The notes under the pieces: model-generated
The model's database searches: none
What the model was told of the DNA's origin: nothing
What the model saw: only the letters and a program-made list of their open reading frames with translations
Assembly (NCBI RefSeq): GCF_026343125.1
Contig: NZ_JAPEMB010000001.1
Span: 3,167,501-3,231,500 of the forward strand
Direction: 5' to 3'
Source of the DNA: Streptomyces sp. NBC_00094
GTDB taxonomy: Bacteria; Actinomycetota; Actinomycetes; Streptomycetales; Streptomycetaceae
DNA length: 64,000 nt
Made by a program: the position numbers and the translations under genes
Part shown: positions 42,986 through 51,901 of the stretch, piece by piece
Layout of the letters: each line of letters begins with the position of its first letter
Position numbering within the stretch: position 1 is the first letter of the stretch

Positions 42986-43651
42986 ATGCAGATACTTCCG
43001 TTCTACCTGCTGTGCGACGAGTCGGGTTCGATGGCGGGTGACAACGTCGACGCCCTCAACACGACGCTGCCCGAGCTGCACCACGAGATCAGCACCAATC
43101 CGACGGTGGCCGACAAGACCCGGTTCTGCCTCATCGGCTTCTCCACGGACGCCAACGTGCTCCAGCCGCTGGTCGACCTCAGCGACATCGAGGAGGTCCC
43201 GGCGCTGGCGGCCGGCGGCCTCACCTCCTTCGGCAACGCCTTCCGTACGCTGCTGCGGTGCATCGAGACCGACGTCGCCGCGCTGAAGGCGGAGGGGCAC
43301 GAGGTGTACCGGCCGGTCGCGTTCTTCATGTCGGACGGCATCCCCACGGACGACGACTGGCCGCAGGCGTACAAGGAGCTGACGGAGTCCCGCTACTGCC
43401 CGAAGATCATCGCCTTCGGGGTCGGTGACGCGGAGGAGTCGACGATCGCCCAGGTGGCGAACTTCCGCGCCTTCATCCAGCAGGACAGCAACGTCTCGCC
43501 CGCGGCGGCGCTGCGCGAGTTCGCCTCCAGCCTGACCCGGTCCATCGTCCGCTCGGCCAGCAGCATCGCCGCCGACGGCGGGTCCGACTTCACGCTCAGC
43601 GTGGAGGAGACCGTGCCCGGCTTCGCGACCGTCTCGCTCGACAAGCTCTGA
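42986..43651 (+). CDS. VWA domain protein, TerY type
   Basis: 221 residues, essentially one von Willebrand A domain. The metal-ion-dependent adhesion site is complete: D11-x-S13-x-S15 (LCDESGSMAGD), T80 (GGLTSFGN) and D117 (SDGIPTDDD). Start MQILPFYLLCDESGS and the full length match TerY proteins of tellurite/stress systems. ATG 42986 has GGAGG upstream. TerY-type VWA proteins are found with a PP2C phosphatase and a protein kinase (TerY-P triad), exactly as here, and are thought to act as the phosphorylation-controlled scaffold. It is followed by the phosphatase gene after 8 bases. Confidence 0.93.
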   Translation: MQILPFYLLCDESGSMAGDNVDALNTTLPELHHEISTNPTVADKTRFCLIGFSTDANVLQPLVDLSDIEEVPALAAGGLTSFGNAFRTLLRCIETDVAALKAEGHEVYRPVAFFMSDGIPTDDDWPQAYKELTESRYCPKIIAFGVGDAEESTIAQVANFRAFIQQDSNVSPAAALREFASSLTRSIVRSASSIAADGGSDFTLSVEETVPGFATVSLDKL

Positions 43652-43659
43652 GGGTGGAC

Positions 43660-44952
43660 ATGGAGCAGGAGATCCCTTTGCCTCCGCAGCCGCCGCTGCC
43701 CCCGCCCCCGCTGACGCCACCGGCCCCTTCGGCCGCCCCCGCTGACGCCTCGGACCCCTCCGCCGCCTCGGACCCCACGGACCCCACGGACCCCACGGAC
43801 CCCAGGGACCCCAGGGACCCCAGGGTCGTATCGGCCTCCTCCGCCGTTCTCGGCGGCGGCTCACCCCTCGCTCCTCCGGAGGAGGACACCGCGGAGGAGT
43901 CCGCCGCTGGGGTGACCCCCGGGGCCGAGAGCTCAGGGCCGGAGGCCCCCGGGGCGGAAGCAACAGGGACGGAGAGCCCTGGATCGGAGAACCCCGGCCC
44001 GGAGATCTCCGCAGCGCAGGCCCCGCGCCCCGGGCCGCCGGCTCTCGGTGTCCCGGCCCACAGCGGGCGCAGGCCGCCGAGTTATCCGCCGGTGCCGCAG
44101 GGGCGGCCCCGGGTGTCGGACGATCCCACCGCCGCCGTCCTGCCCGACATCGTCCTGGACGGCGCCGCGTACCCGCCGCTGACGGTGCGGGCCGCCTCCG
44201 TCCGGGGTGACTCCCACCGCTACCACGGTGAGCCCCGCCAGGACTCGCTCGGTGTGAGCCTGCTCGGCGAGCCCGGCCCCGGCGAACTCCTCATGCTCGC
44301 CGTGGCCGACGGGGTCGGCTCCGCCTCCCTCTCGCACGTGGGGTCGAGCAGCGTGTGCCGCTGGGCCGCCTGGGCCCTCGCCCACCACGCCCAGGAGTTG
44401 TACGAGGCACTGGCCGCCGGTGCGGCGGCCCACTTCGCCGAACTGGCGACCTTCGTGGTCGAGCGGCTCGCGGACCGGCTGACCCTCAGCGCGAAGAACC
44501 GGTCGCACGAACCGGCGAGTTACGCCACCACGCTGCGCGTCCTCCTCGTCCCGCGCGATCCGTCCGTCCGTACCCGAGGTCTGCTCACCGTGGGCGACGG
44601 CGGCATCGCGCTGCTCCGGGACGGGCGCTGGGACCTGGATCCCGGCGGGACCGCCGAGGAGAAGGGGGCAGGGGACGGGGTCATCGACACCCGGACCGCC
44701 GCGCTCCCCCTGTCCCGTACCGCCGAGACCCGGCTCCTGACCACCCGCCCCGGCGACGTCCTCGTCCTCTCCACCGACGGCCTTTCCACCCCGCTGGCGG
44801 GCGAGTCCGAGATGCGGGAGTTCTTCGGCTCCGCCTGGGGCGGCGGCGGTTCCGTGCCCGAGCCCGCGGACTTCCTCTGGCAGTTCCAGTACCGGGTGAA
44901 GTCGTACGACGACGACCGCACGGGCGCCGTGCTCTGGGAGGCACTGCCGTGA
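43660..44952 (+). CDS. PP2C-family serine/threonine phosphatase with long disordered N-terminus
   Basis: 430 residues from ATG 43660, chosen over GTG 43654 because GAGGG is then correctly spaced. Residues 1-~160 are Pro/Ser/Asp/Glu-rich and low-complexity, including DPTDPTDPTDPRDPR. The phosphatase domain (~175-430) shows RQDSLGVSLL, MLAVADGVGSASLS (DGxG metal motif), LLTVGDGGIALLRD, VLVLSTDGLSTPL and YDDDRTGAVLW (final Asp pair). It should dephosphorylate targets of the kinase encoded next, with VWA as partner. The stop overlaps the kinase start (GTGA). Confidence 0.92.
   Translation: MEQEIPLPPQPPLPPPPLTPPAPSAAPADASDPSAASDPTDPTDPTDPRDPRDPRVVSASSAVLGGGSPLAPPEEDTAEESAAGVTPGAESSGPEAPGAEATGTESPGSENPGPEISAAQAPRPGPPALGVPAHSGRRPPSYPPVPQGRPRVSDDPTAAVLPDIVLDGAAYPPLTVRAASVRGDSHRYHGEPRQDSLGVSLLGEPGPGELLMLAVADGVGSASLSHVGSSSVCRWAAWALAHHAQELYEALAAGAAAHFAELATFVVERLADRLTLSAKNRSHEPASYATTLRVLLVPRDPSVRTRGLLTVGDGGIALLRDGRWDLDPGGTAEEKGAGDGVIDTRTAALPLSRTAETRLLTTRPGDVLVLSTDGLSTPLAGESEMREFFGSAWGGGGSVPEPADFLWQFQYRVKSYDDDRTGAVLWEALP
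43771..43824. repeat. Six 9-bp tandem repeats in the phosphatase gene
   Basis: GACCCCACG x3 then GACCCCAGG x3, encoding the DPT/DPR run in the disordered N-terminus. In frame. Confidence 0.95.
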
Positions 44953-45908
44953 CGGCACAGGACGGGGCCGACATCGAGCAGTCCCTGCTCACGCTCGTAC
45001 GGAAGCTCGCGACCGGCGGACAGGGCGAGGTGCACGAGGTGGGCGGCCCCGGGGAGCTGCTCTTCAAGCGGTACCTGGAACCGCAGAAGGCCGACGGGGC
45101 GGCCCTCGCCGCCCTGGTGACGCTGCGTCAGGGACTTGCCCCCGCCGAGGTCCGACGGCTGGACCGGGACACCGCGTGGCCGCTGTGCCGGGTGCTGGAC
45201 GGCGGCCGGGTCGTGGGCTTCCTCATGCGCAGGGCGCCCGACGCCATGTCCTGGCGGACGGGCAAGGGCGATACGCGGCTGATCGAGCTGTCCTACCTGC
45301 TGCGCCCGCCGAAGGCGGCCTGGCAGGCGGTGCCGCAGCCCACGCCGGACGAGCGGTACGCGCTGGTGGTGGCGCTGGTGGAGCTGTTCCAGTGGCTGCA
45401 CACGATGGGGCTCGTCGTCGGTGACCTCTCGCAGGCCAACGTCCTGTGGTCGCTCGATCCGGATCCCGCGGTGCACCTGCTCGACTGCGACGGCGTACGG
45501 ATCACCGGCAGGCCCCCGGTCCTCGCGCAGGCCGACACCCCGGACTGGCTGGACCCGAAGGCCCCGCCCGGGGTGGTGAGCGTCGACAGCGACCGCTACA
45601 AGGCGGCGCTGATGATCGGCCGGGTCCTCGCGCAGGACGCGTACGCCACGCCCGAGCAGTCCCTGACGCCGCTCGCGGGGGTGCTGGACGAACGCCGGAC
45701 GGCGGCCGTGCAGCGGCTGTGGGGGCTCGCGGACGGGGCGTACGGCACGCGGCCCGACCTGGGGCAATGGCGTACCGCGCTGGCCGGCCGGGACACCATC
45801 AAGCTGCTGGCCGCGCAGCCGGCGCCGAGGCCGGTGGTGGACCGCTCGCGGTTCGACGGGGGGTCGCACCGCGAGCGGGGCACCATCAGCCTCCGGGACA
45901 CCCCCTAA
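44949..45908 (+). CDS. Atypical protein kinase of the TerY-P triad
   Basis: 319 residues from GTG 44949, overlapping the phosphatase stop. Kinase-like features: glycine loop [11 protein letters not shown] (residues 21-31), ATP lysine K40 in LLFKRY, catalytic loop [12 protein letters not shown] (D159, N164; His-Arg-Asp is replaced by Val-Gly-Asp), and metal loop LLDCDGVRI (Asp-Cys-Asp instead of Asp-Phe-Gly). The altered HRD/DFG sites are usual for kinases found with TerY. No membrane segment or sensor domain is seen; the tail is short and polar. Last gene of the operon; its TAA interleaves with the TAG of the convergent dipeptidase gene. Confidence 0.9.
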   Translation: MTAQDGADIEQSLLTLVRKLATGGQGEVHEVGGPGELLFKRYLEPQKADGAALAALVTLRQGLAPAEVRRLDRDTAWPLCRVLDGGRVVGFLMRRAPDAMSWRTGKGDTRLIELSYLLRPPKAAWQAVPQPTPDERYALVVALVELFQWLHTMGLVVGDLSQANVLWSLDPDPAVHLLDCDGVRITGRPPVLAQADTPDWLDPKAPPGVVSVDSDRYKAALMIGRVLAQDAYATPEQSLTPLAGVLDERRTAAVQRLWGLADGAYGTRPDLGQWRTALAGRDTIKLLAAQPAPRPVVDRSRFDGGSHRERGTISLRDTP

Positions 45909-47101
45909 GGAGCGTCCGCCGTGTCGATCGTCGCGTTCGACGGGGACGTACGGGCGCGCAGGTCGCGGGAGACCGCCTCCGCGTCGCGGAGGGCGCGGAC
46001 GGCGTTGGACCACGTCAGCTTGGCGAGGTCCGGGTGCGACCAGCCGCGGTGCAGGAGCTCCGCGATCAGGTTCGGGTAGCCGGCGACGTCGTCGAGGCCG
46101 GCCGGGGTGAAGGCCGTCCCGTCGTAGTCGCCGCCGATGCCGATGTGGTCGATGCCGGCGGCCTCGCGCATGTGGTCGAGGTGGTCGGCGACCGTGGCGA
46201 CGGTGGCGATCGGGCGCGGGTTGTCCGCCTCGAAGGCGCGGTGCAGCTTCATCGCCTCGGCGGTGGTGTCGAGGTGGTCGAAGCCGTGCTCGCGGAGGTT
46301 CTCGTCCGCCCGCGCGGTCCAGTCGACGGCCGCGGGGAGGATGAACTTCGGCACGAACGTGGCCATCGCGACGCCGCCGTTGGCGGGCAGCCGCTCCAGG
46401 ACGTCGTCCGGGATGTTCCTCGGGTGGTCGCAGACCGCCCGCGCCGAGGAGTGCGAGAAGATCACCGGCGCGGCCGAGGTGTCGAGCGCCGCCCGCATGG
46501 TGGTGGCGGCGACGTGCGAGAGGTCGACGAGCATGCCGGAGCGGTTCATCTCGCGGACGACCTGCCGGCCGAAGTCGGAGAGCCCGCCGACGCCGGGCTC
46601 GTCGGTCGCCGAGTCCGCCCAGTCGTTGTTGTCGTTGTGCGTGAGCGTCATGTACCGCACGCCCAGGGTGTGCAGCGCGCGCAGGGTGGCGAGGGAGTTG
46701 TTGATCGAGTGGCCGCCCTCGGCGCCCTTGAGCGAGGCGATACGGCCCTGCTTGCGGGCCGCCTCCATGTCGTCCGCGGTCAGGGCCGGGACGAGCTCCG
46801 CCGCGTACCGCTCCAGGAGCTGGTCGACGATGTCGATCTGCTCCAGGGTCGCGCTGACCGCGTCGTCCCCGGCCAGCCGGCCCGGGACGTAGACCGACCA
46901 GAACTGCGCGCCCACCGCGCCCGCCCGGAGGCGGGCCAGGTCGGTGTGGAGCGAGGCGCTCTGGTCGGCCGCGATGTCGAGCTTGTCGAGGTCGTACCGC
47001 GCGTTCTGGCGCAGCGCCCACGGCAGGTCGTTGTGACCGTCGACGACGGGGTGGGTAGCGAGCAGCTCGCGCGCCTCCGCCAGACGGTCCGCCGCGCTCA
47101 C
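45905..47101 (-). CDS. Membrane dipeptidase family (peptidase M19), intact
   Basis: Zinc dipeptidase. 398 residues with all metal-binding motifs: [10 protein letters not shown] (H23, D25), [19 protein letters not shown] (bridging Glu), [11 protein letters not shown] (His), [11 protein letters not shown] (His) and [11 protein letters not shown] (Asp). No signal peptide is seen, so it is probably cytosolic. GTG 47101 overlaps the purE stop, making it the third gene of purK-purE-M19. The 3' end overlaps the kinase gene by four bases tail-to-tail. It is the intact paralogue of the degenerate protein at 39082. Confidence 0.95.
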   Translation of the reverse strand: MSAADRLAEARELLATHPVVDGHNDLPWALRQNARYDLDKLDIAADQSASLHTDLARLRAGAVGAQFWSVYVPGRLAGDDAVSATLEQIDIVDQLLERYAAELVPALTADDMEAARKQGRIASLKGAEGGHSINNSLATLRALHTLGVRYMTLTHNDNNDWADSATDEPGVGGLSDFGRQVVREMNRSGMLVDLSHVAATTMRAALDTSAAPVIFSHSSARAVCDHPRNIPDDVLERLPANGGVAMATFVPKFILPAAVDWTARADENLREHGFDHLDTTAEAMKLHRAFEADNPRPIATVATVADHLDHMREAAGIDHIGIGGDYDGTAFTPAGLDDVAGYPNLIAELLHRGWSHPDLAKLTWSNAVRALRDAEAVSRDLRARTSPSNATIDTADAP

Positions 47102-47634
47102 TTGCCGAAGCCGAACGAGTCCGCGCCCTCGACCTTGGCCCGCAGGCGCTTGCCCTTCTCCGTGGCCTGGTCGTTGAGCTCCTGGAGGAACTCGTTCATC
47201 CGGGTCTGCAGTTCGGGGTCGTGCGCGGCGAGGATCCGGGCCGCGAGCAGGCCCGCGTTGCGGGCGCCGGCGACGGAGACCGTGGCGACGGGGATGCCGG
47301 CCGGCATCTGCACGATGGAGAGCAGCGAGTCCATGCCGTCGAGGTACTTCAGCGGCACCGGCACGCCGATGACCGGGAGCGGGGTGACGGAGGCGAGCAT
47401 GCCGGGCAGGTGGGCGGCGCCGCCCGCGCCCGCGATGATCGCCTTGAGTCCGCGGCCCGCGGCCTCCTCGCCGTACGCGATCATCTCGCGCGGCATGCGG
47501 TGCGCGGAGAGGACGTTCACCTCGTACGCGATCTCGAACTCGTCCAGGGCCTGGGCGGCGGCTTCCATGACGGACCAGTCGGAGTCGGATCCCATGGCGA
47601 TGCCGACGACGGGGGCGGTGCTGATGCTGCTCAC
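47098..47634 (-). CDS. purE: N5-carboxyaminoimidazole ribonucleotide mutase
   Basis: Converts N5-CAIR to CAIR in de novo purine synthesis. 178 residues from GTG 47634 ([20 protein letters not shown]). Class I PurE hallmarks: [47 protein letters not shown] (catalytic His) and [34 protein letters not shown]. The start overlaps the purK stop by GTGA and its stop overlaps the dipeptidase start, so the three genes are translationally coupled. Confidence 0.97.
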   Translation of the reverse strand: MSSISTAPVVGIAMGSDSDWSVMEAAAQALDEFEIAYEVNVLSAHRMPREMIAYGEEAAGRGLKAIIAGAGGAAHLPGMLASVTPLPVIGVPVPLKYLDGMDSLLSIVQMPAGIPVATVSVAGARNAGLLAARILAAHDPELQTRMNEFLQELNDQATEKGKRLRAKVEGADSFGFGK

Positions 47635-48770
47635 TCGGTGATCGTTCCTCGCAGATAGCCGGCGGCGTGACGGGCGCGCTCCAGCACCTCGTCCAGGTCG
47701 TCGCCGTAGGTGTTGACGTGCCCCACCTTGCGGCCGGGCTTCACGTCCTTGCCATACATGTGGATCTTGAGCTGCGGGTCCCTGGCCATGCAGTGCAGGT
47801 ACGCGGAGTACATGTCCGGGTAGTCGCCGCCCAGGACATTGCACATCACGGTCCACCGTGCGCGCGGCCGCGGATCGCCGAGCGGGAGGTCCAGAACCGC
47901 CCGGACGTGGTTGGCGAACTGCGAGGTGATCGCCCCGTCCTGGGTCCAGTGGCCGGAGTTGTGCGGGCGCATCGCCAGTTCGTTGACGAGGATGCGGCCG
48001 TCCGTGGCCTGGAAGAGCTCGACGGCGAGGTGGCCGACGACGCCCAGCTCCTTGGCGATCCGCAGCGCCAGCTCCTGCGCCTGCCCGGCGAGCTCCTCGT
48101 CGAGGTCGGGCGCGGGCGCGATCACGGTGTCGCAGACGCCGTCGACCTGACGGGACTCGACGACCGGGTAGGCCACGGCCTGGCCGTGCGGGGAGCGGAC
48201 GATGTTCGCCGCGAGCTCGCGTACGAAGTCGACCTTCTCCTCGGCGAGGACCGGGACACCCGCCAGGAACGGGTCGCGGGCGTCCTCCGGCGTGCGGACG
48301 AACCAGACGCCCTTGCCGTCGTAGCCGCCGCGCACGGTCTTGAGGATGATCGGGAAGCCCCCGACCTCGGCCGCGAAGGCCACCGCGTCCGCCGCGTCCG
48401 CGACGATGCGGTGGCGTGGGCTCGGCGCGCCGATCTCGTCGAGCCTGGCGCGCATCACCCCCTTGTCCTGGGCGTGCACCAACGCGTCGGGCCCCGGGCG
48501 GACGGGGATGCCGTCCGCCTCAAGGGCCCGCAGGTGCTCCGTGGGGACGTGCTCGTGATCGAAGGTGATCACGTCACATCCGCGCGCGAAGTCACGCAGC
48601 GTAGCCAGGTCGCGATAGTCGCCTATGACGACCTCGCTCACCACCTGCGCCGCAGAGTCCTGCGGGGTGTCACTGAGGAGCTTGAACTTGATGCCGAGGG
48701 GGATACCCGCCTCGTGGGTCATACGGGCGAGCTGACCGCCACCGACCATGCCGACTACCGGGAACGTCAC
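47631..48770 (-). CDS. purK: N5-carboxyaminoimidazole ribonucleotide synthase
   Basis: ATP-dependent carboxylation of AIR, the step before PurE. 379 residues from GTG 48770 ([19 protein letters not shown]), the ATP-grasp family N-terminus. Others: [36 protein letters not shown]-grasp [26 protein letters not shown]. No ribosome site with normal spacing is present (AAGAGG touches the GTG), while TACCCT ends 6 bases upstream, so the mRNA may be leaderless. First gene of purK-purE-M19, divergent from gtrA. Confidence 0.97.
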   Translation of the reverse strand: MTFPVVGMVGGGQLARMTHEAGIPLGIKFKLLSDTPQDSAAQVVSEVVIGDYRDLATLRDFARGCDVITFDHEHVPTEHLRALEADGIPVRPGPDALVHAQDKGVMRARLDEIGAPSPRHRIVADAADAVAFAAEVGGFPIILKTVRGGYDGKGVWFVRTPEDARDPFLAGVPVLAEEKVDFVRELAANIVRSPHGQAVAYPVVESRQVDGVCDTVIAPAPDLDEELAGQAQELALRIAKELGVVGHLAVELFQATDGRILVNELAMRPHNSGHWTQDGAITSQFANHVRAVLDLPLGDPRPRARWTVMCNVLGGDYPDMYSAYLHCMARDPQLKIHMYGKDVKPGRKVGHVNTYGDDLDEVLERARHAAGYLRGTITE

Positions 48771-48958
48771 CCTCTTAGGGTATCCGCACCATCGGGGAAC
48801 ACTCGTCCGCCTGTGGTTTGTCACAAGGACAGCGCAGGTGAAGCCCGGGTTTCCCCATGGTTTACGAGGTACCCGGGCGGGTGACAGGGGGGCTGGTTAG
48901 CATGGTTGGGTTGACGTCGCCCGGACGTCACCCGGACGGACGGGACACAGCCATCACC

Positions 48959-49489
48959 ATGAGTGAACCCGGCGCGCTGCGCATGCGACTCAACGGGCTC
49001 TTCCGTGAGGTCGCCAAGTTCGGGGTGGTCGGCGGTCTCGGCGTCCTGGTCAACCTCGGCGTCTTCAATCTGGTGCGCCACTTCTCGGACCTCCAGGTGG
49101 TCCGCGCCAGCCTGGTCGCCACCGTGGTCGCGATCGGCTTCAACTACGTGGGGTTCCGCTACTTCACGTACCGCGACCGGGACAAGTCGGGACGGACGAA
49201 GGAACTGTCGCTGTTCCTGCTGTTCAGCCTGGTCGGCATGGTCATCGAGAACGGCGTGCTCTACGCGGCGACGTACGGCTTCGGCTGGGACGGACCGCTG
49301 GCGAGCAACTTCTTCAAGTTCTTCGGGATCGGGATCGGGACCCTGTTCCGCTTCTGGTCGTACCGCACGTGGGTGTTCCGCGCGCTGCCCGCGAAGGAAG
49401 CCGTGCAGACCGCCGAATCGTTCCTTGAGCAGGCTCCCCGCCAGGCGACTCCGCGCCAGGCGGAACGGCGCCAGCCCGACCGCGTCTGA
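48959..49489 (+). CDS. GtrA family membrane protein
   Basis: Small flippase-like protein moving lipid-linked sugars or supporting cell-wall glycosylation. 176 residues from ATG 48959 (MSEPGALRMRLNGLFREVAKF). Four membrane helices: FGVVGGLGVLVNLGVFNLV, ASLVATVVAIGFNYVGFRYF, LFLLFSLVGMVIENGVLYAA, FFKFFGIGIGTLFRFWSYR. The F-x-Y-R-x-W-V end (RFWSYRTWVFR) is the GtrA signature. The polar tail PRQATPRQAERRQ is unremarkable. It is separated from the convergent histidine kinase gene by nine bases. Confidence 0.92.
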   Translation: MSEPGALRMRLNGLFREVAKFGVVGGLGVLVNLGVFNLVRHFSDLQVVRASLVATVVAIGFNYVGFRYFTYRDRDKSGRTKELSLFLLFSLVGMVIENGVLYAATYGFGWDGPLASNFFKFFGIGIGTLFRFWSYRTWVFRALPAKEAVQTAESFLEQAPRQATPRQAERRQPDRV

Positions 49490-49498
49490 CCTGCCCTT

Positions 49499-50770
49499 TT
49501 ACCGTACGGGCCGCTCCCGTGTCTCCTTCTCGACGCTCCTGACCTCCCGGCTCAGGAACAGCGCGAAGACCGGCGGGTGCTCCTTGAGCAGCTCCAGGCG
49601 CCCGCCGTCCGCCTCCGCCAGATCGCGGGCGACGGCCAGGCCGATGCCGGTGGAGCTGCGGCCGCTCACCGCCCGCTCGAAGATCCGCGCGCCGAGGTCT
49701 GCGGGGACGCCCGGGCCCTCGTCCGTGACCTCGATCACCGACTGGTTGCCGGTGACCCGGGTCCGTACGGCGACGGTGCCGCCACCGTGCATGAGCGAGT
49801 TCTCGATCAGGGCCGCGAGCACCTGGGCGACCGCGCCCGGGGTGCCGACGGCCCGCATCCCCTGCTTGCCGGAGTGGACGATGGCCCGCCCGCCGCTGCG
49901 GTAGGCCGGCCGCCACTCCTCCAGCTGCTGCTTGACGACCTCGTCGAGGTCGAAGGCGACGGCGGAGCCCGTACGGGGGTCCCGGGAGTTGGTCAGGAGC
50001 CGTTCGACGACGTCGGTGAGCCGCTCGACCTGGGTGAGCGCGATCGTCGCCTCCTCCTTGACCGTGTCCAGGTCGTCGGCGAGGGCGACCTCCTCCAGTC
50101 GCATGGAGAGGGCGGTCAGGGGCGTACGGAGCTGGTGCGAGGCGTCGGCGGCGAGCCGGCGCTCGGCGGTGAGCATCCGGGCGATGCGTTCGGCGGAGGC
50201 GTCGAGGACGTCCGCGACCCGGTCGAGCTCGGGCACCCCGTACCGCTTGTGCCGGGGGCGCGGGTCGCCGGAGCCGAGGCGCTCGGCGGTCTCCGCGAGG
50301 TCGGTGAGCGGCGACGCCAGCTTGTCGGCCTGGCGTACGGCGAGGAGGACGGCGGCGATGACGGCGAGCAGCGCCACGGCGCCGATGATCAGGAGCGTGC
50401 GGCCGACCTCGGCGGTGACCGTGGAGCGGGACTCCTCGACGATCACGGTCTCGCCGCGCTCGCCCTCGGCGAGACCGCGGATGACGTCGCCGTCGGGGCG
50501 GGTGCCGATCTCGATGGAGGCGCGGCCGGGGATACGGATCTGCGCGTACCGCTTGGCGCCGCTCTGCTCGGCGAGGATGTCCGGGTTGACCGGCTCGCCG
50601 CCGATGAGCCGGCTGTCGACGATGGAGACGATCCGCAGCGCCTCCGAGTCCACGCTCTCCTGCGCGCTGCTGGAGATCGTGCGGGTCTCGACGATGACGA
50701 GGGAGACGCCGAAGACGGCGATGACGACGAGCACCACGGCGAGCGTGGAGTTGATCAGACGGCGGCGCAC
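49499..50770 (-). CDS. Two-component sensor histidine kinase
   Basis: 423 residues. GTG 50770 opens with TM1 (LAVVLVVIAVFGVSLVIV). An extracellular sensor domain of ~110 residues follows, then TM2 (LIIGAVALLAVIAAVLLAV) and a HAMP segment (LASPLTDLAETAERLGSGD). The H-box is ASHQLRTPLTALSMRLEE, with N-box LAALIENSLMHGGG, DEGPGVP and STGIGLAVARDLAEADGGRLEL. The signal is unknown. It is encoded 26 bases downstream of its response regulator on the same strand, one operon. The gene shares nine bases of space with convergent gtrA, without a terminator. Confidence 0.95.
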   Translation of the reverse strand: MRRRLINSTLAVVLVVIAVFGVSLVIVETRTISSSAQESVDSEALRIVSIVDSRLIGGEPVNPDILAEQSGAKRYAQIRIPGRASIEIGTRPDGDVIRGLAEGERGETVIVEESRSTVTAEVGRTLLIIGAVALLAVIAAVLLAVRQADKLASPLTDLAETAERLGSGDPRPRHKRYGVPELDRVADVLDASAERIARMLTAERRLAADASHQLRTPLTALSMRLEEVALADDLDTVKEEATIALTQVERLTDVVERLLTNSRDPRTGSAVAFDLDEVVKQQLEEWRPAYRSGGRAIVHSGKQGMRAVGTPGAVAQVLAALIENSLMHGGGTVAVRTRVTGNQSVIEVTDEGPGVPADLGARIFERAVSGRSSTGIGLAVARDLAEADGGRLELLKEHPPVFALFLSREVRSVEKETRERPVR

Positions 50771-50796
50771 GGAGCTCTCTTCGAAGCGGTGGGGTG

Positions 50797-51474
50797 TCAG
50801 CTCTTCTCGAAGCGGAAGCCGACTCCGCGCACGGTGGCGATGTAGCGCGGGTTGGCGGCGTCGTCGCCGAGCTTCTTGCGGAGCCAGGAGATGTGCATGT
50901 CGAGGGTCTTGGTGGAGGACCACCAGGTGGTGTCCCAGACCTCGCGCATCAGCTGGTCGCGGGTGACGACCCGGCCGGCGTCCCGGACCAGGACCCGGAG
51001 CAGGTCGAATTCCTTGGCCGTGAGCTGGAGCTCCTCGTCGCCCATCCAGGCGCGGTGCGACTCGACGTCGATCCGTACGCCGTGGGTGGAGGGGGCGACG
51101 ACGGGCTCGCTGGAGCCGCGCCGGAGGAGGGCCCGGACCCGGGCGAGGAGTTCGGCGAGCCGGAAGGGCTTGGTGACGTAGTCGTCGGCGCCCGCGTCGA
51201 GTCCGACGACCGTGTCGACCTCGTCCGCCCGCGCGGTGAGGACCAGGATCGGGACCGCGTGACCTTCGGCGCGCAGTCGCCGGGCGACCTCCAGGCCGTC
51301 CATGCCGGGCAGCCCCAGGTCGAGTACGACGAGGTCGACTCCGCCCTGGAGTCCGGCGTCGAGAGCGGTGGGACCGTCCTCGCGGACCTCGACCTCGTAC
51401 CCCTCTCTCCGCAGGGCGCGGGCCAGCGGTTCCGAGATGGAGGCGTCGTCCTCGGCGAGCAGTACACGGGTCAT
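50797..51474 (-). CDS. OmpR-family response regulator
   Basis: 225 residues. Receiver domain (1-~115): MTRVLLAEDDASISEPL with the acidic pocket, phospho-acceptor D52 (VVLDLGLPGMDGLEV), T (VLTARADE) and K (DDYVTKPFRLAELL). C-terminal winged-helix DNA-binding domain (~130-225): LTAKEFDLLRVLVRDAGRVVTR and TLDMHISWLRKKLGDD. ATG 51474 has no ribosome site; TACCAT ends 6 bases upstream, suggesting a leaderless start. Paired with the kinase at 49499. Confidence 0.96.
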   Translation of the reverse strand: MTRVLLAEDDASISEPLARALRREGYEVEVREDGPTALDAGLQGGVDLVVLDLGLPGMDGLEVARRLRAEGHAVPILVLTARADEVDTVVGLDAGADDYVTKPFRLAELLARVRALLRRGSSEPVVAPSTHGVRIDVESHRAWMGDEELQLTAKEFDLLRVLVRDAGRVVTRDQLMREVWDTTWWSSTKTLDMHISWLRKKLGDDAANPRYIATVRGVGFRFEKS

Positions 51475-51901
51475 GGGGTGATGGTAGTCCGCACGGCCAC
51501 CGGACCGGGGCGGGATGCGTTCACCCCCGGTGGCCCCTGGGTATCGTGTGGGCATCCTGCTCATGACCTTCGAATGGCGCCCCGCGGTTGCGCTGCGGCC
51601 TGTGATCCATCTCTCAAGTCCTTCCATATCCGGCACTGTCGTGTCGTATGGTGTCTCGACGTCTGTAGCGGTAAACGGGGACCTTTGGCCAGCTTCATGC
51701 GCCAAGGTCCTCTTTCTGCGTGAGGTCGGCTCAGCCGATCCTCGAAGACGGTGAACGACCTGTGGGCCGGGTTCCGGGACGCGACGACGCGACTCCCGGG
51801 GCGTGGATCCCGGTGGAGTCCAACGGCTCCGTCGGTGCCGGCCTCCCCCACCGGGCGCACCCCGCTCACCAAGCGAGCGTCCCGACAGAGCAAGGATCGA
51901 C
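51475..51901. promoter_or_regulatory. Long gap before the peptide transporter, with a stem-loop leader
   Basis: 427 bases. A hairpin with arms GGACCTTTGGC (51679-51689) and GCCAAGGTCC (51701-51710), one T bulged and two outer pairs, is followed by TCTTTC. A TATGGT hexamer near 51647-51652 may be a -10 box, placing the hairpin in a 250-base leader of the transporter gene. No small reading frame stands out. Confidence 0.4.

Noticed and set aside
43654..43659. GTG 43654 as start of the PP2C gene
   Set aside because: The ATG six bases downstream has the GAGGG site at correct spacing; the GTG has none.
48911..48958. TTG 48911 as a leaderless start of the GtrA gene (TAGCAT ends 7 bases before it)
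   Set aside because: Leaderless initiation at TTG is unlikely and the first helix region fits a start at ATG 48959; the hexamer may simply be the promoter.
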